Positions 1 through 6,491 of a DNA stretch of 6,842 nucleotides are shown piece after piece. Source of the DNA: Bordetella parapertussis (GTDB lineage Bacteria; Pseudomonadota; Gammaproteobacteria; Burkholderiales; Burkholderiaceae_C). The translations under genes were made by a program, and so were the position numbers. How positions within the stretch are numbered: the stretch's first letter is position 1; each line of letters opens with the position of its first letter. The DNA is taken from the NCBI GenBank assembly GCA_945882755.1, contig CAMCWS010000095.1, forward strand, positions 1 through 6,842, in the 5' to 3' direction. The notes beneath the pieces are model-generated. The model was not told where the DNA came from. It saw nothing but the letters and a program-made list of their open reading frames with translations, and did not search any database.

Positions 1-148
1 CGAAACCATTGTGCTGAGTGGCTTTGATTCAGAGCTGGTCAACAGCAACCAAAACGACCCCTTGGTGAAGTTGCCCGGTTCACGCACAGGCGCCAAAGAC
101 CGCACCACCACGGTGGTGCTCATCACCCCCCGTCTATCAGACCAGTAA
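1..148 (+). CDS. pilN: Type IVB pilus outer-membrane secretin, C-terminal fragment (PilN-like)
   Basis: Only the last 48 codons are present. They read from base 2 to a TAA at 146-148, and the rest lies upstream of the window. The fragment contains ETIVLSGF near its start and TTVVLITPRL near its end. These match the closing beta-strands of the secretin domain, where a 'vlsGf' strand and a final 'l.I.iTPrl' strand are typical. Secretins form the ring in the outer membrane through which the pilus leaves the cell. The position directly before pilO2 and pilP is that of pilN in R64-type thin pilus operons, and this is the main reason for choosing PilN over other secretins such as GspD or PilQ of type IVA systems. 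PilN proteins are usually lipoproteins, but the N-terminus that would show this is not in view. The downstream gene begins 4 bases after the stop. Confidence 0.8.
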   Translation, partial: ETIVLSGFDSELVNSNQNDPLVKLPGSRTGAKDRTTTVVLITPRLSDQ

Positions 149-152
149 GACC

Positions 153-1403
153 ATGATTCACTCTGCAACAGGCGTTCAGTTTGACCAACACCATTTTGTG
201 TTGGGCATGGAGTGGCGTCTGCTACCACCCGCCGAAAAAATTGTTCGTCACACCATCGACCAACTGCGCAAAGAGGGCATGAGGTGGTATGCCGCCAGCA
301 CGCTGCAAGACATCGTGGGCATTTGCGACACCATTCCCAATTCGCGCCAAACCATGCACTCAGCCGCTTTGCATTTGGCGACACAGTGGAGCAATGGTGG
401 CCTAGAGTTATTTGTGTTTGGGGTTCCCCAGCAGCGTGTCGCGGTGGTGGCTTTGAACGACCGTCGCCCTATTCCAGGCTATGACTTTGTGGGCACGATG
501 TCAGAAGCCCGTGCCTTGATTGATGAATTTGAATCGATTCAGCGCGGACAAACCATTCGCCGTGTAGGTGACCTTGGCCTGTTGGCGGATGAAGAAAAGC
601 TCAGCGCTCACACAGTGTTTGACGAGCCAAGTTCATCGTCTAGGCTGCGCAAAATCGATACCCAACAGTGGCTACCCTATGCTTTGGCTGCAGCGCTGCT
701 GGTGTGTGGCTTAGGCGGCGCTTACTATGTATTGGCCGGCCAACCCAGCCAGGAAATACTGGACAGCCAACCGCCGCCAGACCCCAACTGGTCCTATAAC
801 CAACAAGTTAATCAGCATTTAGAAAAGCTGGATGCACAAGGCCAAGCCCAGTACACCGCATGGACGCGTTTACTCAGCCAGTTACCGCTCACCCACCAAG
901 GCTGGGTGCTTAGCCAAGTCGAATGCCAAACCGGAAATTGCAGCGCAAACTGGAAACGTCAATTCGGCAGCGTGGATGACTTTTACACACGCTCCCCCCT
1001 ACAAACCACCAATATCCAAACGCTTGAAACTGAAAAAGACTTGCTAGCGCAGCAGCTGCAAACCCGTTTTGACACACCCGCACTGGCTGCGGGTGCCACT
1101 TATAAAAACGCTGCCGACTTACCAGCGAACCAACAAGGTTCGCGACGTATCGCTTCCTGGCTGCAAGACCTGAGCTTGATTGGCGCAGAAAAAGTACAGC
1201 TTGAAAACGCCCAAATTTGGATGGGCCCAGCAGATGCTTCCATGCTGAAAAGCCCCGTCTACAAAGGCACATGGTCTGTCGAGTTACCCCTTGGCTTGGC
1301 CACCGACCTAGAGGTTCCGCCATTTGCCACGGTCACCAGCTTGAAAGCCAGTACAGACAAGCACTACCAACTCTCAGGAGACTACTATGTTCGCGCCAAC
1401 TAA
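153..1403 (+). CDS. pilO2: Type IVB pilus accessory inner-membrane protein PilO2
   Basis: The 416-residue product is close to the usual length of PilO (pilin accessory protein) of thin pilus operons. Residues 1-165 form a soluble, presumably cytoplasmic domain that begins with the family-like pattern of a short strand followed by 'F.lGMeW' (residues 15-21). One membrane segment runs from about residue 174 to 195 (LPYALAAALLVCGLGGAYY). The C-terminal half should be periplasmic. It contains GWVLSQVEC (250-258), C263 and W267, a Trp/Cys pattern typical of the family, and C258-C263 is a likely disulfide. By family, the protein belongs to the inner-membrane subcomplex joining the platform to the secretin, and its exact role is poorly known. 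The ATG at 153 lies 4 bases after the secretin stop with no strong Shine-Dalgarno sequence, so coupling to upstream translation is likely. The end overlaps pilP by 17 bases. Confidence 0.85.
   Translation: MIHSATGVQFDQHHFVLGMEWRLLPPAEKIVRHTIDQLRKEGMRWYAASTLQDIVGICDTIPNSRQTMHSAALHLATQWSNGGLELFVFGVPQQRVAVVALNDRRPIPGYDFVGTMSEARALIDEFESIQRGQTIRRVGDLGLLADEEKLSAHTVFDEPSSSSRLRKIDTQQWLPYALAAALLVCGLGGAYYVLAGQPSQEILDSQPPPDPNWSYNQQVNQHLEKLDAQGQAQYTAWTRLLSQLPLTHQGWVLSQVECQTGNCSANWKRQFGSVDDFYTRSPLQTTNIQTLETEKDLLAQQLQTRFDTPALAAGATYKNAADLPANQQGSRRIASWLQDLSLIGAEKVQLENAQIWMGPADASMLKSPVYKGTWSVELPLGLATDLEVPPFATVTSLKASTDKHYQLSGDYYVRAN
1376..1380 (+). promoter_or_regulatory. Ribosome binding site of pilP
   Basis: AGGAG lies inside the end of pilO2, with 6 bases between it and the ATG at 1387. 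It is one of the two best Shine-Dalgarno matches in the window and supports 1387 as the pilP start despite the 17-base overlap. Confidence 0.75.
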
Positions 1404-2046
1404 CCTTAAAAGTGTCTGGATACTGGCCTGCTTGCTGACGGCGTTCAATACGCATGCCCAAACTGCCTCGTCCAAAACCCTGGGTGACCTGATTGATCAG
1501 GCCAAGCGTAACAAGTCACTGGGCTCTGGCGCGGACACCACGGTTGCATCCGGTGGCAGTACAAAAAAATCTAAATCAGCTAACAAAACCAACACCGACA
1601 TGGGGTCACAGCCCATGTTGTGGTCGCTCAGTGGTACGAACAACCAGTTGGTTGCAGAAATCATTTACAAAGAAACGGTTTACACATTGCGCCTGCACGA
1701 TGGCGAAAAACAGGTGGGCCCATGGCTGGTAGAACGCTACGGCACCAACGGTTTGTATGTCACACCCGCAGCGCAACCGCCTAAAAACAGCAAACGCACC
1801 AGCGTATTTTTGCCCGCACCTGCACCTGGTGGTTCACTGGAAAAATACGCAGCCGTGTTACCAGCGCCCTTGGTCAAAATGGGCGGCTTAGATGGCGGTA
1901 GCGATGGTTTCTTCGGCATGATGGGTCAAAACATTGGCGGCGTCATGCCAGCGCAAATACTGGGGGCGGCCAACGCAGGCCTGCCCACCAATGCCCCTTC
2001 CAACAACATGCCAGGAGCGATGCCTCCTACAGGCAAGACACCATGA
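1387..2046 (+). CDS. pilP: Type IVB pilus biogenesis protein PilP
   Basis: The product has 219 residues. Residues 1-24 are a Sec signal peptide with K8, a hydrophobic core (VWILACLLTAF) and a predicted cut after THA, so the protein should be periplasmic. Residues 30-70 are polar and Lys/Ser/Thr-rich, probably a flexible linker. Residues 76-127 form a small beta-rich domain (MLWSLSGTNNQLVAEIIY, then GPWLVERYGTNGLYVT) resembling the PilP core, which in related systems is a small domain bridging inner-membrane components and the secretin. The tail from about residue 165 is rich in Gly, Met, Asn and Pro and looks disordered. The gene is longer than a typical R64 PilP because of this tail. It overlaps pilO2 by 17 bases and pilQ by 4 (ATGA). 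The assignment rests on the domain pattern together with the conserved O-P-Q order. Confidence 0.8.
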   Translation: MFAPTNLKSVWILACLLTAFNTHAQTASSKTLGDLIDQAKRNKSLGSGADTTVASGGSTKKSKSANKTNTDMGSQPMLWSLSGTNNQLVAEIIYKETVYTLRLHDGEKQVGPWLVERYGTNGLYVTPAAQPPKNSKRTSVFLPAPAPGGSLEKYAAVLPAPLVKMGGLDGGSDGFFGMMGQNIGGVMPAQILGAANAGLPTNAPSNNMPGAMPPTGKTP

Positions 2047-3797
2047 ACATCTTGTCTGCTTCGACTCGCCCTCGTACTGGCACACAGTCAAGTGTGCAAG
2101 AGGTGGCATTCAAGCGCGACCATATCGACGACTACCTACAGGTACCTGCGTTCAAACACGTGTTGTCGCATGGGGACAGGCCCATGCTCGCCTTGCCTGC
2201 AGCGCTACACAACAGCATGATCGTGTTGGGTGTGGAGTCCAAGCAATTTTTTGTGCTGTGCCTAGAGCAGGAATTTCGCAGCAATGAATGGTTCAACCTG
2301 ATCGAGCAAGGCAAGCGCATGAACATGGTGTTTGCAGGTGCCTACACCTGCTCACCCGATATTTTGCAAACCTTGCTGCAAGAACATGTGCTGGAAAAAA
2401 CCGCGACCCAGGCGCAAAAAGCGCTGGAACATGAACGCGAGACCATCTCCAAAATCATTCAAGACTCAGCACCGCTGGGCTGGCTGAATGGCATCGTGGC
2501 GCATTGTTTGCAACTGGGCAGCAGCGACATCCATTTCGAGGTGCGTGGCGACGTGACGTTGCTGCGTGTGCGACGTGATGGCTTGATGCGCTTGGTCAAA
2601 CACCTGCCTTCACGCATGGTTATCAGTGGTTTGTCAGCAGGTTATACGGTGTTGGCGCAAGAGGGGTCTAGCTCCGAGGTGGCCTTTAATGCAGGCCTGC
2701 CCCAATCGGCCATGATTCCCATGGACGTGCATGGGCAAAAACTGCAACTGCGCTACCAAAGTCACCCCAGCGTCAGCGGCTTTGATGCCACCATTCGCAT
2801 CTTGCGTACCGGCAAAGTCAGCCATGACGATTTGCCCAAAATTGACAAGCTGGGCTATACGCCTTGGCAAGTTGAGCAACTGCGCGAAACCACCCAATCG
2901 GCTTGGGGCGGTGTGTTCATTGCAGGTATCACGGGTTCGGGCAAAACCACCACTTTGTCGGCATTACTGTCGATGTTGGCCTCGCAAGGTCAGCGAAAAA
3001 TCATCTCTATTGAAGACCCTGTGGAATACATCGTGCCGGGGGTTTCGCATTTCTCTATACAACGCCAAGCCAAAGACAGCACTCATAACCCCTTTGAGTC
3101 GGCCATTATGTCGTTTTTGCGCATGGATCCGGATGTGGGCATGTTTGGCGAAATTCGCGACCGCCTTTCGGCGCAAATGGCTCATTCGGCGATTCAAACC
3201 GGTCACAAATTGCTGACCACGGTACACGCCACCTCGGCTTTGGGCATCGTGGCCCGACTGACATCACAAAACATTGGTTTGCTGCGAGAAGATGTATGCA
3301 ACGCCGAATTTTTATCCATGTTGGCCTACCAAGTGCTGATGCCCTTGAATTGCCCGCATTGCAAAGTACGCGCCATCTCGGTGTTGCCTGTGCAAACATT
3401 GGTGGACTACGAAAAATATTTTGGGCTTGATGTTGCCATGCTGCGCTGCGCCAGCGATGCCGGCTGCTCGCACTGTCAAGTACCTGGCTTGGAAGCCATT
3501 TCAAACTCCCATGCGGGTGTTAAAGGGGTGAAGGTGTGTGCCGAGGTTTTAGCTTTGGACAACACCTTGCTTCAATTGCTTCACCAAGGTGATGACTTAG
3601 GTGCTCGCAACCACTGGCTGGGCTTGCGTCAATCAGGCTTCGACAACGAGGACATGGTCGGCAAAGAGGCGTGGGGCCATGCTCTGTATGACATGTCGCA
3701 AGGTCGCATAGACCCCTTTCATTTTGAACGCACCTTTGGTTCACCCGCAGTGATTGCGCGTACACGTCAGCTCAAACCCATGGTGGGTGGCGCATGA
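2043..3797 (+). CDS. pilQ: Type IVB pilus assembly ATPase PilQ (GspE/PilB family)
   Basis: This 584-residue cytoplasmic ATPase powers pilus assembly. All hallmarks of the secretion ATPase family are visible: SSDIHFE at 160-166 and RRDG at 177-180 in the N-terminal domain; a Walker A GITGSGKT (295-302, K301); an Asp box ISIEDPVEY (321-329); a Walker B with LRMDPDVGMFGEIRD (359-373, E370); and a His box TGHKLLTTVHATSA (386-399). Two CxxC pairs, C437/C440 and C475/C478, form the zinc-binding subdomain known from GspE-type assembly ATPases and lacking in PilT-type retraction ATPases. This favours assembly over retraction. The ATG overlaps the pilP stop as ATGA, and the preceding Shine-Dalgarno sequence is weak. 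The stop overlaps pilR in the same way. By convention this PilQ is the ATPase, not the secretin called PilQ in type IVA systems. Confidence 0.95.
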   Translation: MNILSASTRPRTGTQSSVQEVAFKRDHIDDYLQVPAFKHVLSHGDRPMLALPAALHNSMIVLGVESKQFFVLCLEQEFRSNEWFNLIEQGKRMNMVFAGAYTCSPDILQTLLQEHVLEKTATQAQKALEHERETISKIIQDSAPLGWLNGIVAHCLQLGSSDIHFEVRGDVTLLRVRRDGLMRLVKHLPSRMVISGLSAGYTVLAQEGSSSEVAFNAGLPQSAMIPMDVHGQKLQLRYQSHPSVSGFDATIRILRTGKVSHDDLPKIDKLGYTPWQVEQLRETTQSAWGGVFIAGITGSGKTTTLSALLSMLASQGQRKIISIEDPVEYIVPGVSHFSIQRQAKDSTHNPFESAIMSFLRMDPDVGMFGEIRDRLSAQMAHSAIQTGHKLLTTVHATSALGIVARLTSQNIGLLREDVCNAEFLSMLAYQVLMPLNCPHCKVRAISVLPVQTLVDYEKYFGLDVAMLRCASDAGCSHCQVPGLEAISNSHAGVKGVKVCAEVLALDNTLLQLLHQGDDLGARNHWLGLRQSGFDNEDMVGKEAWGHALYDMSQGRIDPFHFERTFGSPAVIARTRQLKPMVGGA

Positions 3798-4879
3798 AAG
3801 ATGTGTTGACCGCCATTCCGGTGTGGTTTGCCAAACGAGAGTTGCACCAACGTCGTGCCGACTTTTATTACGACTTGGCCTCTACCTTGAAAGACCGGGT
3901 TTCTTTGTTCACCACGCTGCGCAAGTTGGAGTCACGTGCCCAACAGCGCACCCCTTTGAGTGCTCCCATGTACATGGCCATGCTCAAAGGTTTGGAAAGC
4001 GGGTCTTTGGCTTCGGCTTTGCATGGCGTTGCCTCTGCCACCGAACTGACCATGATTGATGCCACCCAAGCGGCAGGCGACTCGGCCATGGCCGATGGTT
4101 TGCTGTTTTTGTCTGAGACCGTGAACAAAACGGATGCCATGGTGGCCACCATGCGCAAAGCAGTCACATATCCCATCATGTTGCTGCTGATGTTTGCATC
4201 TTTGCTGGTGGGGTTTTCGCTGAACGCGGTGCCCATCTTGACGCAAATTTCGCCGCCCAGCCAATGGCCTGCCATGGGCAAAGCTTTGTATGCGGTTTCA
4301 GAGTTCATTGCGCATTTCGGCATTTGGATGGGAATAGGCATTGTGGGTTTTTTTGTGACTTTGTTTTATTTTTTACCGCGCTGGACAGGTCAACTGCGCA
4401 AACACGCTGACAAATGGTTGCCCTTTAGCTTGTACCGCGACTATGCCAGCTCGATGATGATGATTTCCTTGGCAGCGCTGATGCGCTCGGGTATTTCACT
4501 GCGGTCGTCGCTTGAGCGCACATACAAAAACAGCTCGCCTTGGGGCAAATGGCATATACGCCAAGTGCTTATCAATCTTTCTAAGTCCAGTGACGGCACG
4601 TTTGGCAAAGCCTTCACCACGGGCTTGTTTGACATCGAAATGGAAGACCGTATCCAAGACGCCTCTGAACGTAGCAATCCCATAGCAGCCTTTATCCATT
4701 TGGGTGTGGGCTCTATCGATCGCATGATTTTGCGCATCGACAAACGCGCCAAACAACTCAACACCCTATTGATGGTGATTTGCGGCACCTTGCTGGCAGC
4801 CATGATGCTGGCCTTTTTCTCAACCACCATGTCTTTGCAATCAGGCATTCGCAACACACCCACAGGAGTCATGAAATGA
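3794..4879 (+). CDS. pilR: Type IVB pilus inner-membrane platform protein PilR (GspF/PilC family)
   Basis: The 361-residue polytopic protein has three clear hydrophobic segments at about 126-150 (YPIMLLLMFASLLVGFSL...), 171-195 (FIAHFGIWMGIGIVGFFVTL...) and 322-346 (LNTLLMVICGTLLAAMML...). Each follows a helical cytoplasmic domain. This is the duplicated T2SSF layout: domain 1 at about residues 20-125 and domain 2 at about 215-320. The length suits the compact PilR/TcpE/BfpE platform. The protein should sit above the PilQ hexamer and pass pilins from the membrane into the growing fibre. The ATG overlaps the pilQ stop (ATGA) and is preceded by a moderate GGTGGG element at 3782-3787. The 3' end overlaps the prepilin start. 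No defect was seen. Confidence 0.92.
   Translation: MKDVLTAIPVWFAKRELHQRRADFYYDLASTLKDRVSLFTTLRKLESRAQQRTPLSAPMYMAMLKGLESGSLASALHGVASATELTMIDATQAAGDSAMADGLLFLSETVNKTDAMVATMRKAVTYPIMLLLMFASLLVGFSLNAVPILTQISPPSQWPAMGKALYAVSEFIAHFGIWMGIGIVGFFVTLFYFLPRWTGQLRKHADKWLPFSLYRDYASSMMMISLAALMRSGISLRSSLERTYKNSSPWGKWHIRQVLINLSKSSDGTFGKAFTTGLFDIEMEDRIQDASERSNPIAAFIHLGVGSIDRMILRIDKRAKQLNTLLMVICGTLLAAMMLAFFSTTMSLQSGIRNTPTGVMK
4864..4868 (+). promoter_or_regulatory. Ribosome binding site of the prepilin gene
   Basis: AGGAG lies within the last codons of pilR, with 7 bases between it and the ATG at 4876. It decides the start of the prepilin. The open frame continues upstream to an ATG at 4780, but that extension would bury the prepilin leader and lies inside pilR. 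Confidence 0.8.
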
Positions 4880-5709
4880 AACTTTTTCCTTCCAAACATT
4901 CTCAATCAGGTTTCAGCTTGCTGGAAATCAGCTTGGCAGCCGCTTTGGCCGCCATGCTGTCCATTGGCTATTTGTACAACCAAAACCGTGACCAAGCTCT
5001 GAACACCGCCAAAGCGCAAGCAGGGTATTACTTGCTGGTGAACGACGCCGTTGGGAAATACATGCTCACCTTCTATGACGACCTAAGCAGCATTCCAGCA
5101 AGTTGCTCCACCGTTCTTTTAACGGCTGGCGATGCACCCGCCGCCAGCAGTGCCAGCTGCCAGTTTTCAACTGGCACCAAAATCGGCAGTGCAGGGCCTG
5201 TCAATGCGATGCAGCCCACAGTAGCAGAATTGAAAAAACTCAATATGCTGGAAAGCAGTTTCAACGGTGGCTTTTTATGGTCCACCGCGTTGGTGGTCAA
5301 GCAACCTGACGGCTCCACACCCAACACTTACGGCACACGCATTCAACGTTGGTGTGACGGCCAGCTTATGACCGGACTGGGAAGCACCTGCGCTACCAAG
5401 CCACAGTACAAAAGCATCACCTTCAACACACAACCGTTTGTGGCCGACAGCAACAGCAGCCTTTTCAGTTTGTCACGCTTTGAGAAAATGGACACCGCCA
5501 TCGCAGCCATGGGCTCTGATGGCTTGATGTCTTTAGAGCCATCGCTGGACACTGAAGCCAAAGGCAAGCTTTACGGCGTGGGCAAGCAAATTTCCTTGGA
5601 CAACCCTATTGTTTACAAGACGCCCAGCGTCACTGCCACCGACAAGAGAGGCGTAGAAGGCATTTTGGCGGTCAATAACTCGGCTGAAGTGCGCTGTACC
5701 GCAAAGTAA
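4876..5709 (+). CDS. Type IV prepilin, PilV-like minor or tip pilin (possibly PilS)
   Basis: The 277-residue product starts with a 12-residue leader ending SQSG and is followed by FSLLE. This is a prepilin peptidase site cut between G12 and F13, with F at +1 and the conserved Glu at +5. The next residues are the hydrophobic N-terminal pilin helix (about 13-35), and the amphipathic helix continues to about 70 with VNDAVGKYM. That stretch, followed by an 'aeLkkLnml... f' segment (117-129) and NTYGTRI (150-156), recalls the N-terminal domain of PilV shufflon adhesins (Bac_shufflon family). The mature length of 265 residues is large for a major PilS pilin. Cysteines are at 77, 95, 160, 172 and 274. 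The last, four residues from the C-terminus, may be unpaired. The start is set by the ATGA overlap with pilR and the AGGAG at 4864. It could still be the major subunit, since no other pilin is in view. Confidence 0.85.
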   Translation: MKLFPSKHSQSGFSLLEISLAAALAAMLSIGYLYNQNRDQALNTAKAQAGYYLLVNDAVGKYMLTFYDDLSSIPASCSTVLLTAGDAPAASSASCQFSTGTKIGSAGPVNAMQPTVAELKKLNMLESSFNGGFLWSTALVVKQPDGSTPNTYGTRIQRWCDGQLMTGLGSTCATKPQYKSITFNTQPFVADSNSSLFSLSRFEKMDTAIAAMGSDGLMSLEPSLDTEAKGKLYGVGKQISLDNPIVYKTPSVTATDKRGVEGILAVNNSAEVRCTAK

Positions 5710-5718
5710 GCGGCGAGC

Positions 5719-6483
5719 ATGAGCCCTCATTTGGCTTTGATGCGTTTGATGCAGTTTCTGGCGGTGTGTGCTTTGCCTTTGCTGACCTTGGGCCACGCAC
5801 ATGCCACGGGGTGCCCCCATACAGCTGATATTTTTCTTGACAGCAAAACCAAGCCGCCCAACCCCAACGACCCAGCCGTCGACAACACAAGATTGCTGGA
5901 GTTGATCCCTGGTCAAACCGTCAGCATCACAGGAAAAATGAAATTCAGAATCAATGTGCTGACGGCGGCAGCTGGGGATTCTTGCTTGCTCAGCTTTGGC
6001 TCACCAGGCACCTCCAGAAGTATTGGTGGCGGTTTGACCTTGACCTGGGGAACCATGTCTTGGGTCAACCCGTATGGAGGCTACTCCAATTCTTGGCCTA
6101 CCATAAATTCAGCACCTTGTGGCGTAGGTGTGACCTACCTTGACTATGGCCGTAGCTCTTACAAATGGGGCGGGGCCTATGACTACACAAATGCTTGGGG
6201 CTGGGAGACGTGGAATTGCAGCATAGACACGCCCTTTGTCCCCTTCACGATCACAGGCACTTACAAGGGAGGCGCATTCTCACTTAAACCTGTCACGCAA
6301 CGCACGGGTTCTGCTCACTCTCCCATGATTGTTTCAAATGGCTGGTATTCCATTGCAACTGGCGAATCTTCACGGGGCTTTAACCGCTGGGACAGCTTTG
6401 TGGGCAATATCAGCGGCACACCGCCGCTCGTCATCAAAGAGTCGCCTTGTCGCATTGTGAATAAACGCAGCATCACAAAATAA
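5719..6483 (+). CDS. Exported protein of unknown function, candidate pilus-associated adhesin
   Basis: I do not recognise this 254-residue protein. It has a Sec signal peptide: basic R9, a hydrophobic core at about 11-25 (MQFLAVCALPLLTLG) and a likely cut after AHA at 29. Mature residues 30-58 are polar and Pro/Asn/Asp-rich, probably an extended arm. The rest looks beta-rich and is dense in Gly, Tyr and Trp, with nine Trp residues at 110-224, including NAWGWETW at 158-165. Mature cysteines are 32, 89, 134, 167 and 244, an odd number. There is no further membrane segment, lipobox or prepilin site, so it is periplasmic or secreted. It starts 9 bases after the prepilin stop, in the same frame, and closes the operon. 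The Shine-Dalgarno sequence is weak. An ATG at 5740 would give a more typical 22-residue signal peptide. Context suggests a pilus-related secreted protein, but this is inference. Confidence 0.8.
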   Translation: MSPHLALMRLMQFLAVCALPLLTLGHAHATGCPHTADIFLDSKTKPPNPNDPAVDNTRLLELIPGQTVSITGKMKFRINVLTAAAGDSCLLSFGSPGTSRSIGGGLTLTWGTMSWVNPYGGYSNSWPTINSAPCGVGVTYLDYGRSSYKWGGAYDYTNAWGWETWNCSIDTPFVPFTITGTYKGGAFSLKPVTQRTGSAHSPMIVSNGWYSIATGESSRGFNRWDSFVGNISGTPPLVIKESPCRIVNKRSITK

Positions 6484-6491
6484 AAATTGTC

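Noticed and set aside
910..1323. 137-codon open frame on the - strand
   Set aside because: It is antisense to pilO2, its composition shows no family features, and pilO2 is well supported over the same bases.
3868..4341. 157-codon open frame on the - strand
   Set aside because: It is a mirror of the pilR coding frame, rich in Met and Ser as expected from antisense reading, with no domain or start signal.
4780..4875. Upstream extension of the prepilin frame to the ATG at 4780
   Set aside because: It lies within pilR, has no ribosome binding site, and would place 32 polar His-rich residues before a complete prepilin leader. The AGGAG at 4864 fits the ATG at 4876.
4441..4905. 154-codon open frame on the - strand
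   Set aside because: It is antisense to the pilR 3' half and the prepilin start, with no recognisable motif.
5758..5769. LAVC in the signal peptide of the exported protein, considered as a lipobox
   Set aside because: Val precedes the Cys where Gly, Ala or Ser is required, and the Cys is in the middle of the hydrophobic core, with a better cleavage site after AHA.
5533..5916. 127-codon open frame on the - strand across the prepilin/exported protein junction
   Set aside because: It overlaps two better supported genes and shows no signal peptide, domain or ribosome binding site.
5400..6483. Possible shufflon downstream of the PilV-like region
   Set aside because: No repeated short inverted sequences, no alternative C-terminal cassettes on either strand and no recombinase gene were seen.
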